A stretch of 64,000 bases of DNA from positions 8,866,001-8,930,000 of the forward strand of contig NZ_JACHMX010000001.1 in the NCBI RefSeq assembly GCF_014205155.1. The letters are read 5' to 3'. This stretch comes from Amycolatopsis umgeniensis (GTDB taxonomy: Bacteria > Actinomycetota > Actinomycetes > Mycobacteriales > Pseudonocardiaceae). Below the pieces are notes generated by a model, which did not search any database, was not told where the DNA came from, and saw nothing but the letters and a program-made list of their open reading frames with translations. The position numbers were made by a program, and so were the translations under genes. Below, in pieces: positions 1-9,326 of this stretch (position 1 is its first letter; each line of letters begins with the position of its first letter).

Positions 1-89
1 GCCACTGAGGCGGTAGCCACCGGCGAAACTTCGCGACCTGCCCAAACGTGCCTGAACAGGCTCCCCCGCCGACCTTAAGTTCCTGGCAT

Positions 90-112
90 AGGGGGAAGGG
101 GGCCTTCACGCG
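90..112. repeat. half copy of GGCCTTCA palindrome family
   Basis: GGAAGGGGGCCTTCA, the right arm of the palindrome seen intact at 36148-36202, sits just past the stop of the hydrolase gene at 121. No matching left arm is visible in positions 1-89, so this is a partial or decayed copy. I see nothing else I can support in 1-120; a short open frame runs in from the left edge to a TAA at 76-78 but is too short to call. Confidence 0.55.
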
Positions 113-120
113 TGTGGGGC

Positions 121-1407
121 TCAGTCGATGAAATCGATGTTCGGATGACGCGGCGACTCGCCGTCGAACAGGTGCCGGTCACGGCCCTTCAGGTGCAGAT
201 CGAAGAACGCGCCGATGTAGTCCCGTTGCGCGGCCAGCGAACGACGGGGATCGATGGTGCCGATGACCGCCTCCCGCTTCTCCGGCGCCACGCGTGCGCC
301 GAGCTGCGGCACGATGACCTGCAGATCGCTGTACGCCATGTGCGTGCTGCCGCCGCGCAGGAGCAGGTCGCGCTTCCAGCCCCGCTGGTTGGCCCAGAAA
401 TCCGCCCAGCTGCGGTCGAATTCGGGCGTCCGGTGGGTGTGCTGGAGCGGTTTCCCGTCCTGGCCGACCCCTTCGGCGCCCATCAGCATGAACGGCCGGT
501 CGAGACCGCGTTTCGTGACCTCGCCCGGTACATAGGGGCTCCCCGGTGGGTAGCCGAACGCGGTCGCCATCGCGCCGTCCAGGTTGATCCCGGCGTCGAT
601 CCGGCGATCGTGGACCATCGTCTCGCCCGCGGTGAACCCACCGTAGGAATGCCCGTAGGCGCCGACCTTGGACAGGTCGAGCGACCAGCCGAGCCCGCGG
701 GGAAGCTGCCGCTTCTCCGCGTCCGGGTTCTCGCCCCGGGTGATCTTCGCGAGCTGGTCGAGGACGAACCGGCTGTCGGCGACCCGCGCGTCGAGCGCCT
801 TCTTCATGAATTCGGGGCCTTCTCCCTGCGGTAGGGCAGTTTCCAGCCGTCCGCCGGGGAATTCGACCGCCGCGCTCTCGTAGGTGTGCGAGAGCGAGAC
901 GACCACGTAGCCACGGCTCGCGAGATCGTCGACGATCGCCGAGTATGTCTCCCGTGGGCCGCCGAAACCGGGGGAGAACAGCGCGACGGGCTTCGGCGCG
1001 CCGTGCGCCACCGGGACGCCGATCTCGGCCCTTCGTTTCGCCGACGCCCAGTCGATGGAGCCGACGGGGAGACCGAGGTAGTTCTCGCCCGCCAGCGCTT
1101 GGTCGATGACGGTGCTCATCCCCGGCGTGAGCCATGGCGCGCGCGGAGCTTCGGCGAACCGGTCCGCCGGATAGGTGACGGTGACCATGAGTTCCCGGCG
1201 CCGTTCCGGTTTCCACGGATCTGGGCGGGAACTGTCGATGAGGTGGAGGTCGGTGGTGCCGACCTCGTACTGACCGGTGAGGGCGGGTGCGGTGAGTTTG
1301 GCCTGCTCCGCCGCGACGGCGGGAGCTGTCGTGGCGAGCCCTCCCGCGAGCGCGAGGCCCGCGACGAGTGCCGAACCCCGCACCACCCTGGTGTGTCTCG
1401 ATGACAC
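121..1407 (-). CDS. secreted alpha/beta hydrolase, PAF-acetylhydrolase-like
   Basis: A 428-residue protein. I chose the GTG at 1407 because AAGGA lies about 8 nt upstream and translation then begins directly with a basic stretch, a hydrophobic core and Ala-x-Ala near residue 32, a Sec signal peptide. The nucleophile elbow GHSYGG and an upstream FSPGFGG oxyanion-type segment match the platelet-activating-factor acetylhydrolase/dienelactone hydrolase group of the alpha/beta fold. Family knowledge suggests ester or lipid hydrolysis outside the cell; the substrate is unknown. It lies 102 bp downstream of the TAXI gene on the same strand and may be read from the same operon or its own promoter. 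Confidence 0.8.
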   Translation of the reverse strand: MSSRHTRVVRGSALVAGLALAGGLATTAPAVAAEQAKLTAPALTGQYEVGTTDLHLIDSSRPDPWKPERRRELMVTVTYPADRFAEAPRAPWLTPGMSTVIDQALAGENYLGLPVGSIDWASAKRRAEIGVPVAHGAPKPVALFSPGFGGPRETYSAIVDDLASRGYVVVSLSHTYESAAVEFPGGRLETALPQGEGPEFMKKALDARVADSRFVLDQLAKITRGENPDAEKRQLPRGLGWSLDLSKVGAYGHSYGGFTAGETMVHDRRIDAGINLDGAMATAFGYPPGSPYVPGEVTKRGLDRPFMLMGAEGVGQDGKPLQHTHRTPEFDRSWADFWANQRGWKRDLLLRGGSTHMAYSDLQVIVPQLGARVAPEKREAVIGTIDPRRSLAAQRDYIGAFFDLHLKGRDRHLFDGESPRHPNIDFID

Positions 1408-1509
1408 TGCTGGAGTCCTTCCGGATCGGGGGCGGCCCGACGACCGCCTCCCTTCCGACCATGGCAGCGCCACCGGGTGACGCGCATCCCTCTGGAGACG
1501 GAGCCCTGG

Positions 1510-2451
1510 TCACCCGTGCAGGGCACGGTAGGCCGCCGCGGCACCAGGGTGCAGCGGCACCTTGCCGGTGCCGATCAGCGTCCGGACGTCGAGGAACTGG
1601 GTTCCGACGGCGGGCGCCGGGACCAGGTCGGCGGCGTGCCCGGCCAGCACCCGCGCGACGGCGGCCGCGACGTCGTCGGGCAGGGAAGGTGCCGCCAGCA
1701 GGAGGTTCGCGACGCCGATCGTCCGCAGCTCGCCGACTCCTCGATACGCCTGAGCCGGGACGTGGACCTGGTCGTACACCGGACCGTAGCCCGCGCGCAG
1801 GGCCGGGAGGTGGGCGTCGAGCGGGAGGAGGGTGATCGGAGTGGTCCGGTTCAACTCGGTGAGCGCGGGCGTGGGGATCCCGCCGGACCAGAACAGCGCG
1901 TCGACCTCGTGCGCCACCAGCGCGTTGATCGCCTCCCCGAGCAGGAGGTTCTTCGCGTCCACCGGGAGTTCGGCGCGGGCGAACAGCCGGGTGCTGAACA
2001 CCGCGACGCCGGAGCCGTTCGCGCCCATCGCCACCGGCCGCCCGGCCAGATCGGCGAGTGACCGGACACCGCCGTCCGCGCGGACCACGAGCTGGTGGTA
2101 GTTCTCGTAGACGCGGCCGATGGCCGAGAACGCGATCGGGACGGAGAACGGCTCTGCTCCCGCGAAGGCGGATTCGGCGACATCGCCGAGGACGAGCCCG
2201 AGATCGGCCCTGCCGTCCCTCAATCGCCGCAGGTTCTCGACGCTGGCCTCGGTCGCGACGGCCGTCACGCGCAGCCGTGATTCCGCCCGGTTCAGCTGCT
2301 GGGCCAGCAGCTCCGCGAAGGCGAGATAGAAACCGCCGCTCTCGCCCGCCGCGATGACGACCTCCCGTTCGGGGCCCTGGTAGCCCACCGTCGAGCAACC
2401 CGCGAGCGTGGCGAGCCCGGCGAGGAGTGCGGTCCGCCTGGTGACGGTCAT
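1510..2451 (-). CDS. TAXI-family solute-binding lipoprotein
   Basis: A 313-residue lipoprotein. The N-terminus has twin arginines, a short hydrophobic stretch and the lipobox LAGC (Cys19). The body matches TAXI proteins, the binding component of one class of TRAP transporter: EREVVIAAGESGGFY near residue 30, then GRADLGLVLGD and LAGRPVAMGANGSG. The ATG at 2451 overlaps the kinase stop (ATGA), so the two are translationally coupled. No TRAP membrane subunits (DctQ/DctM) lie nearby. With the kinase, regulator and MHS permease upstream, it more likely acts as an extracytoplasmic ligand sensor or feeds the permease than as part of a TRAP transporter; that role is inference. Confidence 0.85.
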   Translation of the reverse strand: MTVTRRTALLAGLATLAGCSTVGYQGPEREVVIAAGESGGFYLAFAELLAQQLNRAESRLRVTAVATEASVENLRRLRDGRADLGLVLGDVAESAFAGAEPFSVPIAFSAIGRVYENYHQLVVRADGGVRSLADLAGRPVAMGANGSGVAVFSTRLFARAELPVDAKNLLLGEAINALVAHEVDALFWSGGIPTPALTELNRTTPITLLPLDAHLPALRAGYGPVYDQVHVPAQAYRGVGELRTIGVANLLLAAPSLPDDVAAAVARVLAGHAADLVPAPAVGTQFLDVRTLIGTGKVPLHPGAAAAYRALHG

Positions 2452-3848
2452 GGCGTCTCCTCGGCCAGCGGGAGTGCGACGCGGACTTCGAGTCCGTGCG
2501 GTTTCGCCTCGCGCAGCTCGAGTTTCCCGCCGCGGGCGAGTACGTGCTGGTTCGCGATCGCGAGGCCGAGCCCCGTTCCCCGCGGCGCGCCGTCGCCACC
2601 GGCACGCCAGAACCGTTCGGTCGCCCGTTCGCGGTCCTCTGTGGACAGTCCGGGACCGTTGTCGGACACGAAGACCGTGGCGGTGGCGCCGTCGGTTTCG
2701 TAGCCGGTGGTGATGGTCGCGCCCCGGCCCGCGTAGTGCACCGCGTTGTCCAGCAGGACATCCAGCACCTGGGCGAGATCGCCTTCCGGGCACCGCACCG
2801 GCACCGGTGTGTGGTGACCTTCGGCGGCGGGGAGATCGACTCCGGCGTCGTCGGCCGACGGCCGCCACGCGTCGACGCGTTCCGCGAGCACGGACGGGAG
2901 ATCGCAGGGTTCGTCGCCGGCTTCGCCCGCGGCGAGGCGGGTCGCGGCGCTTTCGGCGAGCGCCAGTGCCAGCAGTCCGTCGAGCAAGGACTCCAGGCGT
3001 TCGACCTCGGCGACCGTCGCCCGGTAGACCCGTTGCCCGTCGCCGTCGACCTGCGCGGCCAGCGAATCCACGCGCAACCGCAAGGCCGCCATGGGATTCC
3101 GCAGCTGGTGCGACGCGTCCGCGACGAGCCGCCGCTGCTGTTCGGACGCCTCGACGACGGCGTCGGACATCCGGTTGAACGACGTCGCGAGCGATCGCAG
3201 CTCCCTCGGCCCCGCCTTGTCGGGAACCTGCGCGCGATGCCCGCCGGTCACCGCCTCCACACCGGTCTCCAGTTCGTGCAGCGGCCGCACCATCCACCGT
3301 GCCAGCAGGACCGCGAGCAGTACGAACACCGCCGCGACCAGCACCGCGCCCGCGACGATCGCGGCCCAGCGGGTGGCGACGTCGGCCGCCGCCGTGGTCA
3401 CCGCCGCCCTGAGCACGACCACCCCGGCCACCCGGGTCCCGGTACCGACCGGACGGGCGAAGTAGACCGGATCCGCCGACCACGGGCTCAGCTGTTCGGG
3501 GCCTTTCGCGGGCTGGTTGCGGAGCGCGGACTCGACGAGCGAGTGCACCACCGGTTCCGCGGCGGCCATGCCGCCGGTCTCGACCAGTGGCATTCCGCGT
3601 GCGTCGACCACCACGACGGCTTCGCCGTATAACGACGAATACCGCGCGGCTTCGACCGTCAGCGCTGTCGCGTCTTCGGCGTCGACGGCCTGCTGGGCGA
3701 GGACGACGAACCTGTCGACGTCGGCGTTGCGAGCGATGACCAGCTGCTGCGTCCGCTGCGCGGCCGTCGATCCGAACAGCGGGATCGCGAACGCGGCGAC
3801 CACCGTCAGCGCGAGCGCGACGAGGACGACCAGCAGCCGGGCACGCAC
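2448..3848 (-). CDS. sensor histidine kinase with HAMP domain
   Basis: A 466-residue class I kinase. A first membrane helix covers about residues 5-26, an extracytoplasmic region 27-158, a second helix 160-186, then HAMP to about 210. The HisKA box has DASHQLRNP with His247 as the likely phosphate acceptor, followed by an HATPase domain with a DNGPGL G-box and GTGLGLAI. The GTG start is 3 nt after the regulator stop and its own stop overlaps the TAXI start. The layout resembles TctE-type sensors of tricarboxylate uptake systems, which also sit beside a binding protein. Ligand unknown; a carboxylate is the best guess from the neighbouring permease. Confidence 0.92.
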   Translation of the reverse strand: MRARLLVVLVALALTVVAAFAIPLFGSTAAQRTQQLVIARNADVDRFVVLAQQAVDAEDATALTVEAARYSSLYGEAVVVVDARGMPLVETGGMAAAEPVVHSLVESALRNQPAKGPEQLSPWSADPVYFARPVGTGTRVAGVVVLRAAVTTAAADVATRWAAIVAGAVLVAAVFVLLAVLLARWMVRPLHELETGVEAVTGGHRAQVPDKAGPRELRSLATSFNRMSDAVVEASEQQRRLVADASHQLRNPMAALRLRVDSLAAQVDGDGQRVYRATVAEVERLESLLDGLLALALAESAATRLAAGEAGDEPCDLPSVLAERVDAWRPSADDAGVDLPAAEGHHTPVPVRCPEGDLAQVLDVLLDNAVHYAGRGATITTGYETDGATATVFVSDNGPGLSTEDRERATERFWRAGGDGAPRGTGLGLAIANQHVLARGGKLELREAKPHGLEVRVALPLAEETP

Positions 3849-3851
3849 CGG

Positions 3852-4520
3852 TCAGTCCCGGCCGAAGCGGTAGCCGAAACCCCGGATCGTGGTCAGCAGC
3901 CCCGGCCGGTCGAGTTTCGCGCGCAGCTGGGTCAGGTGCACGTCGAGCGAGCGGGAGACGGCGAGGTACGCGTCGCCCCAGACCTCGTCCATCAGCTGCT
4001 GCCTGCTCACCGCGGTGCCGGGCCGGGCGGCGAGCACCGCCAGGACGGCGAACTCCTTGGTGGTGAGGCCGACGTCGTTCCCGTCGACCAGCACGCGCCG
4101 CGCCGCGAGGTCGATTTCGACGTCCTCGACACGGACGACGTCGTCCTGCGGCGCGGCCGAGACGGCGGCGCGGCGGACGACCGCGTCCATCCTCGCCAGC
4201 AGTTCGGCGAGGCGGACCGGTTTGGTCAGGTAGTCGTCGGCGCCGAGCCGCAGCCCGCGCACCACGGACCGCTCGTCGCCGCGCGCGGTGAGGACCAGCA
4301 CCGGCACCAGCGAAACCTGACGCACCTTCCTGAGGACGTCGAGCCCGTCCATGTCGGGCAGGCCGAGGTCCAGCAGGATCACGTCGGCTTCGCGGTGCCG
4401 GTGCAGCGCGTCGCAGCCCCGGATCGCGTGGGAGACGGTGTGGCCGCGCGTTTGCAAGGTCTCGGAGAGCGCGTCGGCGACGCTGGCGTCGTCTTCGACA
4501 AGCAGCACCCGCACGGCCAT
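3852..4520 (-). CDS. OmpR-family response regulator
   Basis: 222 residues: receiver domain with LLVEDD near the N-terminus and phospho-acceptor Asp51 in LLDLGLPDMDG, a conserved Lys in YLTKP, then a C-terminal OmpR winged helix ending TTIRGFGYRFGRD. The ATG at 4520 has GGAAGG 7 nt upstream. It follows the MHS permease by 10 nt and precedes the kinase by 3 nt, so all four genes probably form one transcript. The obvious target is the promoter ahead of the permease (5884-6073), but I see no clear tandem-repeat binding site there. Confidence 0.93.
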   Translation of the reverse strand: MAVRVLLVEDDASVADALSETLQTRGHTVSHAIRGCDALHRHREADVILLDLGLPDMDGLDVLRKVRQVSLVPVLVLTARGDERSVVRGLRLGADDYLTKPVRLAELLARMDAVVRRAAVSAAPQDDVVRVEDVEIDLAARRVLVDGNDVGLTTKEFAVLAVLAARPGTAVSRQQLMDEVWGDAYLAVSRSLDVHLTQLRAKLDRPGLLTTIRGFGYRFGRD

Positions 4521-4530
4521 ACCCTTCCGC

Positions 4531-5883
4531 CTAGCCTTCTCGGCCGGAAACCAGCTCGGGCTCCGGCTTCTTCTCGAGCTCGGAGGTCTTCGAGGTTTCC
4601 CGCATTGTGCCGTAAACGATGAGCGACACCAGGACACAGCCCGCGACGTAGAAGAAGAACACCGATTCGTGGCCCGCCCCCTTCAGCGCCTGCGCGATGA
4701 GCTCGGCGGTGCCGCCGAAGATCGCCACCGTGAGCGCGTAGGGGAGACCGACGCCGATGGCGCGGATCTTCGTCGGGAACAGCTCGGCCTTCACGATCGC
4801 GTTGATCGAGGTGTACCCGGTGACGATCACCAGCCCGGCCAGCATCAGCAGGAAGGCGAGCACCGGCTCCTTCGTCCCGCCCATCAGCGTCATGATCGGG
4901 ACGGTCAGCAGCGTTCCGGCGATGCCGAAGAACATCAGCAGCGGGCGGCGGCCGATCCGGTCGGAGAGCTTGCCCGCGAACGGCTGCAGGATCGCGGCGA
5001 CGAGGATCGCGCAGAAGAGGATCAGCGTGACCGTCCGGCGCGGGATGCCCGCGGTGTTCTCCATGAACTTCTGGCTGTAGGTGGCGAAGGTGTAGAACGA
5101 CACCGTGCCGCCGAGGGTGAGGCCGACGACGAGCGCGATCTCCTTGGGATACTTGATCAGCGCCCGCAGCGTGCCCTTGTCACCCGCGTCCTTGCCGGTG
5201 CCGGACGCCTTCGACTCCTCGAAGCTGGCCGACTCGTCCATCCCGCGGCGCAGGAACATCACCACGACCGCGGCCAGCGCGCCGACGACGAACGCGATCC
5301 GCCAGCCCCACGAGGTCAGCTGCTGCTCGGTGAGGATGGCCTGCAGCAGCAGCTGGAGGCCGAGCGCCAGCAGCTGGCCGCCGTACAGCGTCACGTACTG
5401 GAAGCTCGAGTAGAACCCGCGTTTGCCGGGAGTGGCCACTTCGGACAGATAGGTCGCGGAGGTCGAATACTCGCCGCCGACCGAGAGCCCTTGGATGAGC
5501 CTGGCGACCAGCAGCAGGATCGGCGCGGCGATGCCGATCGTGGCGTAGGTCGGGGTCAGCGCGATCATCAGCGATCCGGCCGCCATCAACGTGACGGAAA
5601 GCACGAGTGCGCTTCGTCGCCCGAACCGGTCGGCGAACCGGCCCAGCATCCAGCCGCCGAGCGGCCGCATGAGGAATCCGACGGCGAACACCGCCGCGGT
5701 GCCGAGGAAGGCCGCCGTCGTGTCCTTGGTGGGGAAGAAGGACTTCGCGAAATACGTGGTGAAGGCGGCGTAGGCGTACCAGTCGTACCACTCGACCAGG
5801 TTGCCGATCGAGCCGCGCAGCACGTTGCCGACGACTCGCCTCTCGCTTACGGGCGGCGACGTTTCACCGATCCGGGTTGTCAT
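4531..5883 (-). CDS. MHS-family (MFS) carboxylate/proton symporter
   Basis: 450 residues with about 12 hydrophobic segments. The start of TM1 (GSIGNLVEWYDWYAYA) and the loop LGRFADRFGRR are typical of the metabolite:H+ symporter family that includes alpha-ketoglutarate permease KgtP and shikimate permease ShiA. It would import an organic acid with protons through the cell membrane. A strong AGGAGGT lies 7 nt before the ATG. It is the first gene of the operon carrying its putative regulator, kinase and binding lipoprotein, which suggests ligand-induced uptake. The exact substrate cannot be read from the sequence. Confidence 0.9.
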   Translation of the reverse strand: MTTRIGETSPPVSERRVVGNVLRGSIGNLVEWYDWYAYAAFTTYFAKSFFPTKDTTAAFLGTAAVFAVGFLMRPLGGWMLGRFADRFGRRSALVLSVTLMAAGSLMIALTPTYATIGIAAPILLLVARLIQGLSVGGEYSTSATYLSEVATPGKRGFYSSFQYVTLYGGQLLALGLQLLLQAILTEQQLTSWGWRIAFVVGALAAVVVMFLRRGMDESASFEESKASGTGKDAGDKGTLRALIKYPKEIALVVGLTLGGTVSFYTFATYSQKFMENTAGIPRRTVTLILFCAILVAAILQPFAGKLSDRIGRRPLLMFFGIAGTLLTVPIMTLMGGTKEPVLAFLLMLAGLVIVTGYTSINAIVKAELFPTKIRAIGVGLPYALTVAIFGGTAELIAQALKGAGHESVFFFYVAGCVLVSLIVYGTMRETSKTSELEKKPEPELVSGREG

Positions 5884-6031
5884 CTTTGACCTCCTGTGTT
5901 CCGGCTCACGGTGAACAATCCGTGACGACGGGGCAAGGTTTCGGCCCGGTTCCTAACATCCGCTTAGGACGGTCGCGGTTACCCGGAGGTAGGGGTGGCG
6001 CGGCTCCGGCTGGTCCCGGGTGAGCCGATAA

Positions 6032-6778
<747 letters not shown>

Positions 6779-6829
6779 CGTCCCCCGTATTCCCGCACTG
6801 AAACAACCCCACTTCGGACTGGAGGTCCC

Positions 6830-7597
6830 GTGCCAGGACTGCTCGAAGGCAAGCGCCTGCTGATCACCGGCGTCATCACCGACGCCTCGCTCGCGTTCCA
6901 CGCGGCCAAGATCGCGCAGCAGGAGGGCGCGAAGGTCGTGCTCACCGGCTTCGGCAGGCTGTCGCTCGTCGAGCGCATCGCCAAGCGTCTCCCCGAGGCG
7001 GCGCCGGTGCTGGAGCTGGACGTCACCAACCAGGAGCACCTCGACTCGCTCGCCGACCGGGTCCGTGAGCACGTCGACGGCCTCGACGGTGTGCTGCACT
7101 CGATCGGATTCGCCCCGCAGTCCTGCCTCGGCGCGCCGTTCCTGGACGCCCCCAGTGAGGACGTGAAGGTGGCCGTCGACGTTTCGGCGTACTCCTTCAA
7201 GTCCCTCGCGGTCGCGACCCTGCCGCTGCTCTCGCGCGGCTCGTCGATCGTCGGCATGGACTTCGACGCGCGCGTCGCTTGGCCCGCCTACAACTGGATG
7301 GGCGTGGCGAAGGCGGCGCTGGAGTCGGTCAACCGGTATCTGGCCCGTGACCTGGGCCCGCAGGGCATCCGGGTCAACCTGGTCAGCGCCGGCCCGATGA
7401 AGACCATGGCCGCGAAGTCGATCCCCGGGTTCGCCGATCTGGAGAACGGCTGGGGCGACCGCGCTCCGCTCGGCTGGGACAGCTCCGACCCGGACCCGAC
7501 GGCGAAGTCCGTCTGCGCCGTGCTGTCGGACTGGCTGCCCGCGACCACCGGCTCGATGATCATGGTCGACGGCGGTCTGCACGCGACCGGCTTCTGA
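6830..7597 (+). CDS. inhA: enoyl-ACP reductase (InhA/FabI)
   Basis: A 255-residue NADH-dependent enoyl-ACP reductase catalysing the last step of each elongation cycle. The N-terminus ([20 protein letters not shown]) is characteristic of the InhA branch, and the FabI-type Tyr-x6-Lys active site is Tyr154/Lys161 in [16 protein letters not shown] precedes the GTG start. It is very probably co-transcribed with fabG. In M. tuberculosis the next gene is hemZ (ferrochelatase); here hemH is 2.4 kb further on behind an inserted cassette. A palindrome at 7605-7659 closes the operon. The protein family is the target of isoniazid and triclosan in other organisms. Confidence 0.95.
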   Translation: MPGLLEGKRLLITGVITDASLAFHAAKIAQQEGAKVVLTGFGRLSLVERIAKRLPEAAPVLELDVTNQEHLDSLADRVREHVDGLDGVLHSIGFAPQSCLGAPFLDAPSEDVKVAVDVSAYSFKSLAVATLPLLSRGSSIVGMDFDARVAWPAYNWMGVAKAALESVNRYLARDLGPQGIRVNLVSAGPMKTMAAKSIPGFADLENGWGDRAPLGWDSSDPDPTAKSVCAVLSDWLPATTGSMIMVDGGLHATGF

Positions 7598-7604
7598 TTT
7601 CGTA

Positions 7605-7659
7605 GGTACATGAAGGCCCCCTTCCTTGCGCTAGGCGCAAGGAAGGGGCCTTATGTACC
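7605..7659. terminator. bidirectional palindromic terminator, GGCCTTCA family
   Basis: Arms begin GGTACATGAAGGCCCCC and end GGGGCCTTATGTACC around a CTAG-like turn (GCGC-TAG-GCGC); the left arm carries two extra bases. It fills the gap between the stop of inhA and the opposing stop at 7660, so it can serve both transcripts. There is no U-tract, as is usual for actinobacterial hairpins. Confidence 0.8.
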
Positions 7660-8064
7660 TCAGGGGAGGATGGCGTTGGCGACGTGCCAGGAGTCCTCGA
7701 GCAGCAGGTACTTGGCGATCCGGCCGTCATTGTCCACTTCGAACTGGATGGTGAAGGGCGAGTCGATCACCTTGCCGGTGGTGCGGATGATCGAGCGCAG
7801 GCGCCCGATCGCGACCGCGTGTGGTCCGTCCACCAGCACGCGTTCGATGTCGAACCGGTCCTTGATGATGCCCTTGTCGAGCAGGTCGTAGAACTCGCGG
7901 ACTCCCGCCCGGTTCCGGCGCGGGCCGATCCACGGGACGAGCTCGGTCGCGCCGGGGATGTCCCACTCGACGTTGTCGGCGAAGAGTTCGATGACGCTGT
8001 CAGTGTCCCCTGTGGACATCCGGCGGAAGAACTCGTCCAAAGTGGATCGTGTTCGGTCGGTCAT
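7660..8064 (-). CDS. SnoaL/NTF2-like protein
   Basis: 134 residues with the SnoaL/NTF2 cone fold signature: DEFFRRMSTGDTDSVIELFADNVEWDIPG at the N-terminus and a pattern of beta strands in the C-terminal half. Such proteins are small isomerases, hydrolases or simply ligand binders; no catalytic set can be assigned. The ATG at 8064 is chosen because AAGGAG lies 7 nt upstream. It follows the MFS exporter by 10 nt in the same transcript, so it may act on, or bind, the exporter's substrate. That link is inference. Confidence 0.75.
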   Translation of the reverse strand: MTDRTRSTLDEFFRRMSTGDTDSVIELFADNVEWDIPGATELVPWIGPRRNRAGVREFYDLLDKGIIKDRFDIERVLVDGPHAVAIGRLRSIIRTTGKVIDSPFTIQFEVDNDGRIAKYLLLEDSWHVANAILP

Positions 8065-8074
8065 GTTTTTCTCC

Positions 8075-9256
8075 TTACTGGGTAACGGTTTCACGGAGCA
8101 GGCGGGTGTCGTCGGTCCGCTGGACACCGGCGGCGAAGGTGAGTGTGAGGACCGTGGCGACCCCGAGTCCGACGCTCACCCACGCGACGCTGGGATAGCC
8201 GAGACCGGCGTCGATGGACTCGCCGCCGAGCCACGGCCCGACGGTGTTGCCGACGTTGAACGCGGCTGTCGTGCTGGCGCCGACGAGCGTGGGCGCGTTG
8301 CCCGCGACGGCGAAGGCGCGGACGTTCAAGGCGGGGTTGACCCCGAAGCCCGCGACGCCGAACAGGAACACGGCGAAGATCGCGACCGGGGTTTCCGGGC
8401 CGGACAGCGCGAGCAGCACCAGGGCGAGCAGGGCGAGGGCGAGGCCACCGTAGAGCGTCGCGAAGGGCCTCGCGTCGGCGAGCCGCCCGCCGACGGTGAT
8501 GCCGATCAACGCGCCGAGCCCGAACAGGGAGAGCACTCCCGGCACCCAGCTTTCCGGCAGTCCGGCGACTTCGGTCAACAGGGGAGCGAGGTAGCTGAAG
8601 GTCGCGAAGATCATCGCCTGGGCGAAGGCGATCACGCCGAGTGCCAGCCAGAACCGGCCACCACGGTAGAGACGGAGCTCGGTCGCGACGTCGGTTTTCT
8701 CCTCGCCGTTCTGGGTTTCCGGGACGAGGGCGAAGACGCCGATCAGCGCGACGACGGTCAGTGCCGTGACCGCCCAGAAGGCCGCCCGCCAGCCCGCGTG
8801 CTGGCCGAGGAAGGTCCCGGCGGGCACGCCGGCGATGTTCGCGATGGTGAGCCCGCCGACCAGGAAGGCCAGTGCGCGGCCGCGGCGTTCCACCGGAACC
8901 AGCGCGACCGCGGTGGCGGCGGCGACTGCCCAGAACCCGGCGCAGGCGACGGCGCTGACGACACGGGTCGCGAAGAGGAGCGCGTACCCCGTGCCCAGTG
9001 CCCCCACGACGTGCGAGAGTCCGAACACGACGAGCAGGGCCATCAATGTGGCGCGCCTGGGCACCCTCAGCGTCGCGATCGCGAGCAGGGGAGCGCCGAC
9101 GACCATGCCGATCGCGAAAGCGGAGATGAGCAGCCCGGCCTCCGGGATGCCGACGTTCAGATCGGCCGCCATCCCCGGCAGCAGGCCGGTGATCATGAAC
9201 TCGGACGTGCCGAGCGCGAACACGCTCAGTCCGAGTACGCAGACTGCCAAAGGCAC
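8075..9256 (-). CDS. MFS drug efflux transporter (DHA1, Cmx/CmlR-like)
   Basis: 393 residues, 12 predicted membrane helices. The N-terminus (ALGTSEFMITGLLPGMAADLNV) is the familiar TM1 signature of chloramphenicol-type DHA1 exporters such as Cmx and CmlR, and of the related AraJ/YdhP group. Likely proton-coupled export of a small hydrophobic compound. The GTG start lies 15 bp from a 24-bp TetR operator (9271-9294), and a TetR gene follows upstream, so expression is probably induced by the substrate. Whether chloramphenicol is a substrate cannot be told from sequence. Confidence 0.88.
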   Translation of the reverse strand: MPLAVCVLGLSVFALGTSEFMITGLLPGMAADLNVGIPEAGLLISAFAIGMVVGAPLLAIATLRVPRRATLMALLVVFGLSHVVGALGTGYALLFATRVVSAVACAGFWAVAAATAVALVPVERRGRALAFLVGGLTIANIAGVPAGTFLGQHAGWRAAFWAVTALTVVALIGVFALVPETQNGEEKTDVATELRLYRGGRFWLALGVIAFAQAMIFATFSYLAPLLTEVAGLPESWVPGVLSLFGLGALIGITVGGRLADARPFATLYGGLALALLALVLLALSGPETPVAIFAVFLFGVAGFGVNPALNVRAFAVAGNAPTLVGASTTAAFNVGNTVGPWLGGESIDAGLGYPSVAWVSVGLGVATVLTLTFAAGVQRTDDTRLLRETVTQ

Positions 9257-9270
9257 GGGTGATCCCTCCA

Positions 9271-9294
9271 GTTTTGTATCGATCGGTCTAAAAT
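9271..9294. promoter_or_regulatory. TetR operator ahead of MFS gene
   Basis: TTTTGTATCGATCGGTCTAA followed by AA is a near-palindrome that matches a second site at 9929-9952 at most positions (shared pattern TTTTGKATCGRTCGGTYYAAAA). It lies 15 bp upstream of the exporter start, between exporter and TetR gene. The paired sites strongly suggest control by the TetR at 9327. Confidence 0.8.
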
Positions 9295-9326
9295 GTGGGC
9301 AGCGTTGCGCACGAGGCTTGTTTCGG

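Noticed and set aside
1..120. Possible end of a gene from the left edge
   Set aside because: An open frame reaches a TAA at 76-78, but 25 codons are too few to support a call.
179..2761. 860-codon open frame on the minus strand
   Set aside because: It overlaps the hydrolase, TAXI and kinase genes in another frame and is Arg/Pro-rich without any motif.
1510..3483. A 657-residue fusion of kinase-frame sequence to the TAXI protein
   Set aside because: The upstream part is an off-frame reading of the kinase gene. The lipobox protein starts cleanly at 2451, overlapping the kinase stop.
3627..3642. GTATAACGACGAATAC resembling the 16-mer
   Set aside because: Only 13 of 16 positions match, and it is inside the kinase coding sequence where codons explain it.
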